Positions 13,361 through 23,752 of a DNA stretch of 64,000 bases are shown here, piece by piece. The stretch covers positions 1,904,501 through 1,968,500 of the forward strand of contig OZ005619.1 in NCBI GenBank assembly GCA_963930655.1. Direction: 5' to 3'. How positions within the stretch are numbered: the first letter of the stretch is position 1; every line of letters starts with the position of its first letter. The translations under genes and the position numbers were made by a program. Below the pieces are notes generated by a model, which saw nothing but the letters and a program-made list of their open reading frames with translations, did no database searches and was not told where the DNA came from. The stretch comes from Myrica gale (Eukaryota; Streptophyta; Magnoliopsida; Fagales; Myricaceae).

Positions 13361-14983
13361 TTATGTTGAAAAATATTATGTGAGGTGGGGTGACATTCCA
13401 CGTGTGAAAATTGTCAGCTCTTCAGTGTCCATGAGGTATATTATTGACAGGTCAGCATGCTCCGTTAATGATTTTACGGAGGATTAATGGAGGGACCATC
13501 GTGCAACAGTTTGTTGACCATATGTATTAATTTGTTTAAGTTGAAACTACAGGGACCATTTTGTCACAACGTGAAACCATAGGGATTGTTTAGATATTTT
13601 TCCCTTAGATTTATCCTATGTACAATCGGGTTTGATATGTCCGACCGTTAAATAAATTTTTAGACGAAAATTAATAGTGGGATTATTTTGAAAAAATAGC
13701 TTTACAATATTATTTAAAAAAAAAAAAAAAGAGGCTAAAATTTAAGGATGAATTCGGTAAGTAAGACTTTCTATTAACCACGACTCACGAGTCATCTAAC
13801 TAGTAATTAGTAGAAAATCCCCCGTACTCCTTTTTCAAATTAATGGTGAGTCATGGGCAAGTGTTTTGCAAGTCTATAGTATTTTTTTTCTCGAGTGTTT
13901 GGACCAATTTAAATATAGCTCGACTAATTTTGGAGTCTCTACAATATTTTCCGTTTCACAAAAATCGGACATTTATCAGGTCAAAAGTCTTGAAAATGTG
14001 TCTAAAGAGTTGATAGCACTACCAAAGTTCAAGCCTTAATTACGCGGCCAACTTCTTGGAGTTGCAAGTGTATAATACTATTATAGATTAATTATTTTAT
14101 AATATGTTAATATTAAGAAATATAATTTTATGTAATACGTTTTATTTTGTTAATACTTTATAGTAAGTTACCACCTGTACTCGGGTGACGATGACAGGTA
14201 GTATTATTAATGTGCTGCTCCGTAATGGTAGCAATTGTCTTTGTCCCTGTTAATACTATTGCTTATATTTTTTTTTCGAATTATTTCTTATATTCAAGTG
14301 TCAGTAGAGTTCGTGCTTATAAGTGTTATGAATAAATTCAATAACTTCTTCAAAGTGGTGGGTTCACGTGTTCTGCTTAGAAGGCTATTATTTACTTTAT
14401 TTCATTTAATATTTATTCCAAAGTTTTGGGTATATATTGGTTTCAATTTTATATACTGTTTCAGTTTCTTGAGAGAATCCCTTGCAACTTAAGGTGTGTT
14501 TGAAGATAAAAATTATTTTTATTCCAAAATTTTATTTAAAAACATAATTAACTCAAAATTATAATTAGAAATAATAAGAAAAATTTAAAATCATCTCTCT
14601 TTCTATTAAATTATCTCCTTACATTATAATAAAAATAAAAAATTTATTTTAATCATCTCTTCATTTTTCCTTTCACTCTCATAAAACTCTATTTTCATTA
14701 TTACTTTTCTCACAATTTAAATAAAACTCTAATTTATCTCAATTTTTATAATACTTTTTTAAAAATTTAGTTTATAACACTCAAAACTTGTAGGAGCCGC
14801 TTTACCTTGGTTCCGTCACTCTTTAGGGAGTTAACGAAATCGATGGATACCTAATTACCGCAGCCAAACGATCTGAATATAGGCGAAGAAAGACGGTAAA
14901 CAGAGAGTGAGAGGGTGGTAAGCAAAAGTGGAGAAGAGTAGCAGAGGAGCAAGGGAAGAGAAGTAAGAAAGAGGGAGAAGAAG

Positions 14984-16989
14984 ATGGGGGGAGGAATGGA
15001 GGCGAACAAGAACAAGTTCATAGAGGAGTGGGGCTCAGCCCGAGAGAACCTCGAGCACAACTTCCGCTGGAGTCGCCGCAACCTAGCCCTCGTCGGCTTG
15101 TTCGGTCTTGCCCTCCCCATCCTCGTCTACAAGGGCATCGTCCGTGAATTCGTAATCCCCCCCCCCCCCAAATCTCTCTTGGCCATTTCGTTTCATTTCA
15201 AGCGCTCTGTCGACATCTGATGCGATCATTTCGTTTTCGTTCTCTGTGGATCTGTTGCTAAATTCCCGTAATTTCAGTTGTGATTTTCTTGAAATTTGAT
15301 GAGAATCTAATCGGCCGTCTGCTTGCATCTGAGTTGATTATTATTGCCCGATTGGACCTTGTAGCTAAGATTGTGGTATTTGGTTTTTATCGAAACCGTA
15401 ATCTGGTTGAATTAAGGGTTGTGAATCTAATTGAATTTCTTTGGGTGTTTCTCTAATACACTTCCTAGGAGGTTAGATTTCCATTTCTTCTAAAATGGAA
15501 GCTCTACATTGGCCTGTAGTTGACACTTCAGCTCAAAATTTGTTCAGACAACCTATGTGACAATATTCCTCAGTGTTTATGCATTGCAATTTTCAAAGAT
15601 GTTACTCTAGCAATGTTTCATTATGAGATATTCTGTGCCTTTGCATGGTAGGCACTGATTACGGGTATACGATATAAAGTTATAAAATTGAGGTTCTTGT
15701 TTCTAGATAATCTTAATGATAATATGTAAAACCTTGGGCCAATAACTATCCGTGGGAGAGAGGTTCCAGTTTTAGGTATATGAAAAATATCAGGTCATTG
15801 CTTGGCACAGTATGCCTCATTTAAAAAATAGTTTTTGTTTTTTCGTGTATTTTGAAACACCAATTTTTCCTCTTGACCCATATTCCTATGCTTTGTTTAT
15901 AACAGGAGATATCGTTGATTGTTACAAAGTTTTTTTGAATTCTTCTGGACTGGCATCAAAATCACCCACATCCATCTGTTTGACATTTGTTTCTCTCAAT
16001 GGTGAAGGAAAAATAAAGAGAGCCACCTTAAAGATTGACCTCATGATTGCTTTCGCATTCTTCAACGTGAAGAAAAGCAATTATTATCCCCTTAGATGTT
16101 CATTTTAAGGAATTCTTATTGCTCTTGTGGTGGATGTTACAGTGGTAGAATCAGGGAAGAAGGTTGATATCCTATAGTTTTTGGAACTAGTTTTTGTTAC
16201 GCATATCAGTTGCTTTATATTTTTGCACATCCCTGTCACAAAATTTCAACATCATATATCTTCCAAAATTTTCCTGTGATAAACTGGGGGGTTGAACTAC
16301 CATTTCTTAAAGGCCACAGGTGATTCTTTGATGATCCCATTGGGGTATGTTGAAGGGAAAAAGAGCTAGAAAGCACTGACTGTGGTACCCCGTAGCTAAA
16401 AGGGACACCTTTTGAACTGTGAGTTAATCGTGGTGGAATGTAGTGAGTCTTATGTAGACCATCTGATGGGTCAATTTGGAGTACATAAGCACTTACATAT
16501 GGGTTAAATAAGGCTAGTCCTTGGGGGCTTGATGTGGCTAGCCTGTTGTTGGATAGTGACAAATGTACAAGACCCAACACAGAAATATCATGTGGCTTAG
16601 GAGTGTGTGGTGCATCGTGTATTTCCTGAAGAAGGTGTTAAATCCTAGTAGGGGGGTTATTAGGTTTGGCACATTTTTCTGTGTTTTATTGTTGTAAAAA
16701 GTTTGTTCTGGGGTTGTGGTATGCACCAGCTCTCCAAACGCTAGTGTATCAAGGTATAACACTTATCCAACATGGAAACAGTTATTCTAGAGTACTGTTT
16801 GAAAAGACAACTGCTTGGTATATATCTCGAAGTTTTTGTATTTGTGTTGTTTAGTTGGAGGCATGTATACATGGAACCAGTTATTCCGGACTTTCAGTTA
16901 ACTAATTGACTTTGCTAACATTTTGTTAACTGTGGTTGCAGCATATGCAAGATGAGGATGCAGGCAAGCCGTACAGGAAGTTCCTGTGA
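14984..16989 (+). CDS. Complex I subunit, NDUFB4/B15-like
   Basis: Two exons, 14984-15151 and 16942-16989, joined in phase 0 by a GT-AG intron of 1790 bp, give a 71-residue protein starting MGGGMEANKNKFIEEWGSA and ending DAGKPYRKFL. Plants have a 71-residue protein of this kind, assigned to the membrane arm of mitochondrial NADH dehydrogenase (B15/NDUFB4 equivalent). One membrane span is visible at about residues 34-53 (LALVGLFGLALPILVYKG). Without splicing, exon 1 reads into a 13-C run, so the second exon is needed for the conserved tail. The intron carries repeat-like sequence (16236-16770). Family match is strong; the B15 assignment is from memory of plant complex I work. Confidence 0.9.
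16236..16770 (-). repeat. Unclassified repeat-like block in the complex I subunit intron
   Basis: This half-kilobase differs in composition from the surrounding AT-rich intron and is open on the minus strand for over 100 codons, with no protein family I recognise. It looks like an inserted transposon or LTR fragment, but I see no paired ends or target duplications. Confidence 0.3.
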
Positions 16990-17016
16990 GACTTCTGAAA
17001 TGCGTACTAATAATCA

Positions 17017-17036
17017 GGGGGGGGGGGGGGGGGGGG
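17017..17036. repeat. Run of 20 G just after the complex I subunit stop codon
   Basis: Twenty consecutive G (C on the other strand) lie 27 bp past the stop at 16989, probably in the 3' untranslated region. Homopolymer length may be unreliable. Other long runs are 13 C at 15157-15169, 14 C at 30231-30244 and 11 G at 41232-41242. Confidence 0.9.
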
Positions 17037-18112
17037 TAATAGAGCTGTGTTCTCTATTGGACCACATAAGGACACTTTTCATGATCAGGGAAAGTAAATG
17101 TTTTTTTTTGTGAAAATTTGTAGCAAGCGTTGTTCTGACTTATTCATTGTCCTTTTCAAATTATGCTTTGTCAAGAATACTGAAATTTGACTATCAAGTT
17201 GTGCTTTTTCTGATCTTTTCAATATCCTCTTCTTTTCTTTTCTTTTTTTTTTTAATTTTTTAATTTTGGTCTAGTATTACAGAAAATTTAGGATTACCAG
17301 GTAACCTTGCAATTAGTAACCAGAGATTCCAGACTTCTAGTTATAAATAAAAGAGTGATGCCCCGGAACAAAAATAATATACGACATTGCTTGTTAATTT
17401 GCTCGTGGCATGGGATATTGGGTATGTTCCCCTATGTATATGATCATAGGGCCATTTTTAGGCAATTAGGCCCTAAAACTTACCATCAAAATTCTCAAAA
17501 ACGGCTCTTCGTAAAAAGCTCGCTCATTTAAAAAAAAAAATGAAATTCAGTCATAAATTTAGCTTCTTTTTTTAAGCAAGCATAGCATTCATGCCAAAAG
17601 TCAGTACATCCAAGGATGAGGAAACCTACAAACAGTCCCAAATAACCACTACTATAAACAAAAAAAAACAAAAAAAAAAAGTGTTTGGCCATTGTTAGAG
17701 ACAATAACCAAGACAGGGTTGTCGTGAAGGTGATTGACTGATGAACTTCAAGCGGCCTTGGAGTTATCTGTAAAAATCAAGGGAGGATTGACAAATTTGA
17801 AGACAATTGAGTCGGACACCACATCGACGTCTGTTGATTGAAGAGCAGGAGCACTAGATGGCTTTGAGCAAAAGTCAGAAGAAACTCCAAAATAAGCCAA
17901 AATAGGGAAGGCACAGAGAGAGTGTCGTGTGAGGAGCATGCGCTTGAGGATGAGCCACCAAACAAGATGGAGGTGAAAGATCGATGAACCAGGCGGAGGT
18001 TGGTACGGTGCCTGAAACAAGACAACCGACCCTATATATTCAGCAATGTTTCTCTCAAAATTCGCCTATTCTCTCTTTATCTGTTAGAAGTTGATCTTAA
18101 TGTTAATTATTA

Positions 18113-18324
18113 GGCTTAAATGCACCTCATACCTATGTGATATTTCTATTTTGTAAAAATATTCCTATGGTAAGAAAAAAAAGTTTATTTTCTATCCCTG
18201 AAGTAACTTTTCGTATTAAAATATATCCTTCCGTTTGTGTCCATTTAAAAACTTAAATAGAAACTTACTATAGAAATATTTTTGCAAAATGAAAATACCG
18301 CAAGGTAGGGGTTGCATTTAAGCC
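18113..18324. mobile_element. MULE-type MITE with perfect 9-bp target duplication
   Basis: The ends GGCTTAAATGCA and TGCATTTAAGCC are inverted and the complementarity continues inward. The 212-bp element is flanked on both sides by TAATTATTA (18104-18112 and 18325-18333). A 9-bp target duplication is the mark of the Mutator superfamily. It carries no coding capacity. Confidence 0.93.
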
Positions 18325-18589
18325 TAATTATTACACGACACCCATCTCCCGCACATTTTCATATTTCCCATCTCCAGCACATCTCCATATTTTATTGGTT
18401 AATTGTGCTGTGTACAGCTAGCTTTGCTTTGCTTGTACAGAGCACAATTCTGGCCCCCGCTTGTATAGTTGGTTTTCTATTTAAACTCCCATGTACAATC
18501 AATGAAAAGAGACTCAACACTGTAAAAGCTAGCTGCTTTCGGTCTCCGGCCTCCTTCCTACCACTTCTGCTCAAGTCCTGAGAATATTA

Positions 18590-19240
18590 CCATCAACGAC
18601 CCCTACGAGGCTTCGAAACGAACCTCCAAGAACTCGCAAGCTATCTTTCATATGAAACAGTAGCAGACGAAGGTTTCAGTCTTGGTTCCAAGGGCCACGG
18701 CCAATACCAAGTATATGGGCCCGGTCTTTGCCGTGGGGATGTTTTGGATGCAGACTGCTCATTGCTCAAACTGTGTTGTCAATGCAACCAAAGAGATTCG
18801 GAACCGTTGCCCTTATAACAAAGCTGCAACCATATGGTACGAGGACGAGTGCCTACTCAAGTATGCATGCAGATGAGGATTTCTTTGCCAGCTTGACTAC
18901 CAAAACGTGGTGCTTTGCGCCAAGGATCTTGCAAGCGAGTCCACAGTAGTACTGTCTAAAGAAGGGACAACAAGCTTATTGAGCCTATTAGCCAAAGAAA
19001 CTCAGTTGACTCGAGAGATGTACACAAGCGGAAGTTTAGAGCTCAATGCAGGGTCCACTAAACAGCACGTACGGGTTGACTCAGTGTGCCTGCAGGGATC
19101 GATATTTCTGGCTCTTTCTGTGGGACTTGTCTTGATTTCGCAATCAGGAAACTTTCCCAACGTTGTAATGGTAAATCAGCATCGAGGAGGAGGGATGTTT
19201 TTGAGTGGAATTAGTTGTATCGTAAAATTTCTCAATACTG
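18590..19240 (+). pseudogene. DUF26 (Gnk2) cysteine-rich secretory/CRK-type protein, pseudogene
   Basis: Pieces of two Gnk2 domains appear in shifting frames. The first domain gives FETNLQELASYLSYETVADEG and GPGLCRGDVLDADC in one frame, then CSNCVVNATKEI and CPYNKAATIWYEDECLLKYA in another. The second domain keeps DISGSFCGTCLDFAI near 19100-19145. At least one frameshift (about 18760) and a stop after LLKYACR break it. Gnk2 proteins are apoplastic cysteine-rich domains, alone or as the outside of CRK receptor kinases; no kinase region follows here. An N-terminal signal peptide cannot be placed with confidence in the 18380-18590 stretch. Confidence 0.85.
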
Positions 19241-20220
19241 AAATGTTGCAACGACGAAAAGATTTCGCAATAGAAACCGAATTAATATACTTAATTGTTC
19301 CTTGTTTTGTAATTAAAATAACACATACAGATATATAATTAAGGTTCTAATTAAAAATTTGTTTGCAAGACCTCAGTGATATTAATTAAACACATTAATT
19401 AACTACCAAATATGCAACTCACACATATTTATGTGGAAATCTAATTTATCAGAGTAAATGTGCGCAGCATATTTATTATTCATAAGTGATTATTATTCTC
19501 CAGAAATATTTACCCATATATATACCCGAGTTAGTTGAAAATCATGTATAATTTCTAAAGTAACCTAGCCTGTGGGTATATCTAAACCTCAACCTGTGTT
19601 GTAAGATCCAATAATAGTACTGATTTTACCATATTAGTATTTTAGCTTTTAAAATGTGCTAAACATGGTAGATACTAATTAATATGTTAAGTACTTAAAT
19701 TTGAGAATGGGTTACTGATCATGTAATAAAATCTAATATCTATGCCCTCAAATTTGACAACAATTATCAGTGTCTATAATATCTACCTACTAATTAGTAG
19801 AATATCCTGAGAATTTTAGAGGGCCATGATCTATAACTTTTTCAGTTTTAGAAAATTTAAATTAGCTAAATGACATGTTTGAGTTTATCAATTAATAATA
19901 TGAGGTAGAATTCATATGAAGGGATGACCTAAAATGGTGATATAAAAATATTTTCTATAAAATGATGATCTATATGGCAATTTAAGATAGTAAACAAAAC
20001 ACTCTTTTAGTCAGAGCAAAATATATCTTCTATAATTTTTTATTCAAATTACACGGCACAACTCTCTTTGAATTATTGCTGCAATTCAGATAGAAAATTA
20101 TAGAGGATTCTAGTCCTTATTTTGTCTTTAAGAATGATACTTTTGGATTAACATTGAATGAATGAGCGTTATAAAGCTAGCATTAAAGAAAAGCTTCCAG
20201 TAAAAAACAAGACTGAGACG

Positions 20221-21444
20221 ATGGAACCGAGGAGAAGAAGATGTAGAACCACCAACTCCGGCGGCATATCTAGGTTGCAGAGAGCGGCCGCCGCGGTCTT
20301 TAGCAACGAAGATCTCCTTATAGAGATTTTTTCGCGTGTTCCTGTGAAGCCTGTTATCAGATTCAAATCTGTATGCAAACAATGGTACTCTCTCATCTCT
20401 GATCCTACATTTAGTGTCATGCATGCCCGGAAAAACCATAGTTGCAATGGTTTATTGTTAAGAAGCACTGTCACACAGCACCCGGCACTGTCACTCGTCC
20501 CCTTTGAGGGCTATCAACCTCCTAGGGTTTTACCTTTCGAGTTCCTCAACAACCAAGATACAGATCTTCTGCATTCTTGCAAGGGCTTGTTATGCTATTC
20601 AATAGCTAATCTGGATGATTCCATGCTCACTGCTTACTACATTTGTCATCTTGCTTCCGGAAAATCCACAAGAATCGCTGTGCTTGATGTACCGTTAGTG
20701 GCAGATCTAAGGGCTGTCAATATAGCTTTTGATCCTTTGCAGTCAATTCACTACAAAGTTATCTTTGTTTATGAGATATCTTCGGCACTGTCAAGTCGCC
20801 TAATCAAAATCGATACTTTCTTGTCGGAGACCCAATCTTGGAAGCCCATTAACAAAGTTCTTATTGTGCCCAATGGTGTGATATTCAACTATAAAGGGGT
20901 TTACTTGGACAGCACAATTTACTGGTTTGATCAAGGAGAAGAATCAGTTGGGTACTTCGATTTAGATGAAGAATGTGTAGACAAAATGCCAGCGCCAAAG
21001 GTTCCATGGGGACCCTTGGCGTTTAGAATGAGTCTGGAGTATTTTGGAGAGTCAGGTGGCAATTTACATATTATCACAGCCAACAGACCCTATGGGACGG
21101 ATTTTACAGTCTACGAGATGCAAAGTGACAAGTCTTGTTGGTTTGTGAAATATCGTGGTGATCTTGATGATGTTGCAGAAGAATTCCCAAGGATGGTCCG
21201 CGGTCCTCACTATGCCAGAGGTTATGCCTATGTTTTGTTGTGCCTACTTGAAGGAGAAACACAAGATGATCAGTCACCAAATCTTGTCCTGGTGGTACCC
21301 GGGAAAGTGATCTCTTACAATCTAAAAGATGACTCCTTCAAGCAGCTCTGTGATCTGCGCCCGGCTAGAAGCTTTGGTATATCTGCACTAGGAGATGGAG
21401 GGATCATAACTCATCAATACTTCGAGACCCTTGCCCCCATTTAG
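20221..21444 (+). CDS. F-box protein with F-box-associated C-terminal domain
   Basis: An uninterrupted single exon of 407 codons. The F-box (SNEDLLIEIFSRVPVKPVIR then FKSVCKQWYSLISDPTF) lies near residues 28-70 and should bind the SKP1 adaptor of an SCF ubiquitin ligase. The remaining ~330 residues form a diverged F-box-associated/kelch-like region that would choose the substrate. The end (VPGKVISYNLKDDSFKQLCD) matches the two other F-box proteins in this window, so all three belong to one family (At5g07610-like in style). I prefer the ATG at 20221; one at 20158 would add 21 poorly conserved residues. The target protein is unknown. Confidence 0.88.
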   Translation: MEPRRRRCRTTNSGGISRLQRAAAAVFSNEDLLIEIFSRVPVKPVIRFKSVCKQWYSLISDPTFSVMHARKNHSCNGLLLRSTVTQHPALSLVPFEGYQPPRVLPFEFLNNQDTDLLHSCKGLLCYSIANLDDSMLTAYYICHLASGKSTRIAVLDVPLVADLRAVNIAFDPLQSIHYKVIFVYEISSALSSRLIKIDTFLSETQSWKPINKVLIVPNGVIFNYKGVYLDSTIYWFDQGEESVGYFDLDEECVDKMPAPKVPWGPLAFRMSLEYFGESGGNLHIITANRPYGTDFTVYEMQSDKSCWFVKYRGDLDDVAEEFPRMVRGPHYARGYAYVLLCLLEGETQDDQSPNLVLVVPGKVISYNLKDDSFKQLCDLRPARSFGISALGDGGIITHQYFETLAPI

Positions 21445-22560
21445 TGGTGGTAGTACTTTTGTTATCTCCAGCTTCGACCTTCTCCTTTTATCCATTAAGC
21501 TAGTATACTGCTGATCATGACTATGTTTTTTTTTTGTGCATTTTGCTAATTAAGCTATGGTTTAGAACTGTATAAGTGCTCTGTCTGCATGGGGGTTAAA
21601 TCTTATTTGCTTTAAATTTCAGACATTGTATAAGATTTTCTAATATTTAGTATCCTTTTCAAGTACAACTTTGAATAGACCGGTACCTAATGTCTATTTT
21701 TTAGACATGCGAGTCTTTCTGTCCACTAAAAGTTAATCAGCTAACTGAAAATCAATATGAATTTGGGATCAGGATGTCCATTGTGAAGGACGAAAGGACC
21801 TATGTGTCTAGCAAATAAACTACAGGGACTGACATGTTCAAAATTGTACTTTGATTGTATATGTAATGAAGCCTAATTATTTAGCCAACTTGGAAGCAGG
21901 GTGGTGTATTAAAGCACTATACACTGGTCTGAACTTGATCAATATAATTGATAATAATACCAGAGTTTGACGCAGTCGACTGGACAGACTGCACAAAAAC
22001 CTCAAGTATTGTAAGTACATGGTGAGCAAGGGGCCGGGTTGAGATTTTCTCCGATATGTATGATCCTGGCCCCTATATATTAATTATATCGGCCAATGCA
22101 TTGTTTTTCATGTCAAGTGGGTGTATATATGACCCCTTTCAAAAACGCAACTACAGCTCTGATATTTCCTTGGCACAATTGCTTTGTTTTCTGGGTTAGT
22201 AAAGTATGACATAATTGATGTATATCGAGAGTGACAAGGTGGTCTCCCGACCAGAAGACCGTGGATTAGGGAGTATGAAGTGGGTTACAGCTCAAGAAGA
22301 ACTTCTAACATGGCACTGATCATTACCTATAAGTGGTAGAAAAATGTTACCCAAAGGTGAAGGCCACAGCAGTAAGACCTGCAGCTTGCAGGTATTACAC
22401 AGAATGAAACACAGCGTTGTGTTCACAAGATTTATGTTAGGGGGTTGAGGATTTTGTAGACAGTATATCTTATAGGTGGTTACGAGTATCATATATGCTT
22501 TGAACTTGGCACACACATGCCGAATGTTATGGTCTCCAAAAGTTACATCAGAGTCGGAAG
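21445..22560. other. Intergenic DNA with no recognised gene
   Basis: AT-rich sequence after the F-box gene. I see weak similarity to decayed inverted-repeat elements around 21680-21850 but no paired ends, and no coding exon. Confidence 0.4.
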
Positions 22561-22802
22561 TTTTCAAGCAAAATATCATTTTTCGCCTCTGAATTATGAA
22601 CTAAATGATATTAGTAATTCTCAATTGTCGATATTGTGTCAAATATTAGTTTATTTTATATACATTTCAATAGTAAAATCTTACTATATGTCGAATATTG
22701 ATGCATTTTGAATGTTTATAGGCTAAATATGATGAAATTTATATTTTAGACCCAGTAAATGATATTGGGATAATAGTTCAAGGGCTAGAATTGAAGATTA
22801 AA

Positions 22803-23004
22803 GGCTATGTTTGGATGGTTTTCAAAACGTTTTTAAAAACTTCTCACACTTGCTTTTTCATCCATTCTAATACTTTCACACTAATCTCAATAATTTTTTA
22901 CAAATTTCAACAACTTTTAACTCACTTTTCATCGATCCCAAGAGAATTTACACTGCTTCCAAAAATACACAAATACAAAAAACAGTTTTGAGATATAAAC
23001 CAAA
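22803..23004. mobile_element. MITE (GGCTATGTTTG family), interrupted at its right end by a Pack-MULE
   Basis: This matches the MITE at 45735-45942 over most of its length (shared TTTTTTACAAATTTCAACAACTTTTAAC, AAGAGAAT.TACACT, and CAGTTTTGAGAT). It stops at the Pack-MULE boundary 23004, and its last bases resume as TAAACTAAACAT at 30087, beyond the Pack-MULE. The two copies therefore show that the Pack-MULE jumped into this MITE. Confidence 0.85.
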
Positions 23005-23517
23005 GGCTAAATTACTCCACCGGTCCCTGGGGTTTAAATGTTTTCCAAGATTGGTCCCTAAGGTAATTTTTGTCCTACGAGTGTCCATGTGGTTTCTAAC
23101 ATTTCTCATATTAGTTCTGCCGTCAGATAGGCAACGGAACTTGCATACGTGGCTGACGGAGATCACGTCAGAACCAATAAATACCCGACACATGTCAAAA
23201 ATGCCACATCATCAAAAACTTTATAAAAACGTAGGTCTCGCATCCAACATGTCATTCCACGTTGCATTAAACATCTCTCTCGCGGCAATGTCTCAGTTCG
23301 ACGAACTCAGCCTCCCGGAACCCGATCGCACTGGATCCTATCACCCTTTGGTGTGCCATTTTCTCCTCCGGCACCGACGGGGACGACGATCACTTTGCCA
23401 CCATCTCATCTGATATTCAAGCATATGACTCAGAACGAGCTGGACATTGGCTACTTCTGCAGTCCTTCGCACGAGCCTGGTCTCACTGAGCCAATGTTCA
23501 GCCCGCTCTTCATGGCC

Positions 23518-23690
23518 TTTCTCCTCCGTCAGAATCGCATCCTTATAACAAACTGCACAAACCAGAGCGTTTCTCCACCATTCCTCCACTGTTAACTTCA
23601 CAGAAGGAAGATTCTCCACAAACTTTTTCGCAGCCGAAGGACTACCCCACTCATTCTCCACGAGTACATGGAAATATGTTGGTTTTGGGG
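23518..23690 (-). pseudogene. Captured fragment of a RING-type E3 ubiquitin ligase gene
   Basis: The minus strand gives FHVLVENEWGSPSAAKKFVE, then LPSVKLTVEEWWRNALVCAV and CYKDAILTEEK. This is the region just before, and the first Cys pair of, the RING-H2 domain in plant E3 ligases of the RDUF/CIP8-like type. The metal-binding His and remaining Cys are absent: after TEEK the sequence is unrelated. The upstream part would continue across the LINE at 28746 and beyond. It cannot encode a ligase. Confidence 0.75.
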
Positions 23691-23752
23691 TCATAGCTTT
23701 CTCAAGAGGAAATGAATAACTTTTTTTTTTATATAGATGAGAATAAAACCAG

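Larger units (their letters stand above)
9810..13604 (-). mobile_element. Degenerate Mutator (MuDR-type) DNA transposon
   Basis: Long terminal inverted repeats can be aligned: about 9810-10015 on the left against the complement of about 13365-13590 on the right. Shared blocks include CTGTCAATAAT, GACAATTTTCACACGTG and CCTCACATAATATTT. The right end reads GGGAAAAATATC on the minus strand, a plausible MULE terminus. Between the repeats lies a broken MULE transposase on the minus strand. I did not find a clean 9-bp target duplication, so the left boundary is approximate and the element is old. Confidence 0.85.

Noticed and set aside
13187-13487. Plus-strand open frames over the MULE transposase
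   Set aside because: They lie opposite the MuDR zinc-binding region and terminal repeat and are shadows of it.
14495-14800. Possible further MITE starting GGTGTGTTTGAAG
   Set aside because: The left end looks right and AT-rich internal motifs are similar, but I could not find a matching right end.
17748-18025. Minus-strand open frames of 82-90 codons with TATATA just upstream
   Set aside because: The TATA-like sequence (about 18032-18041) is only some 15 bp from the ATG, so transcription would start inside the frame. Two overlapping frames are equally open and neither resembles a known protein.
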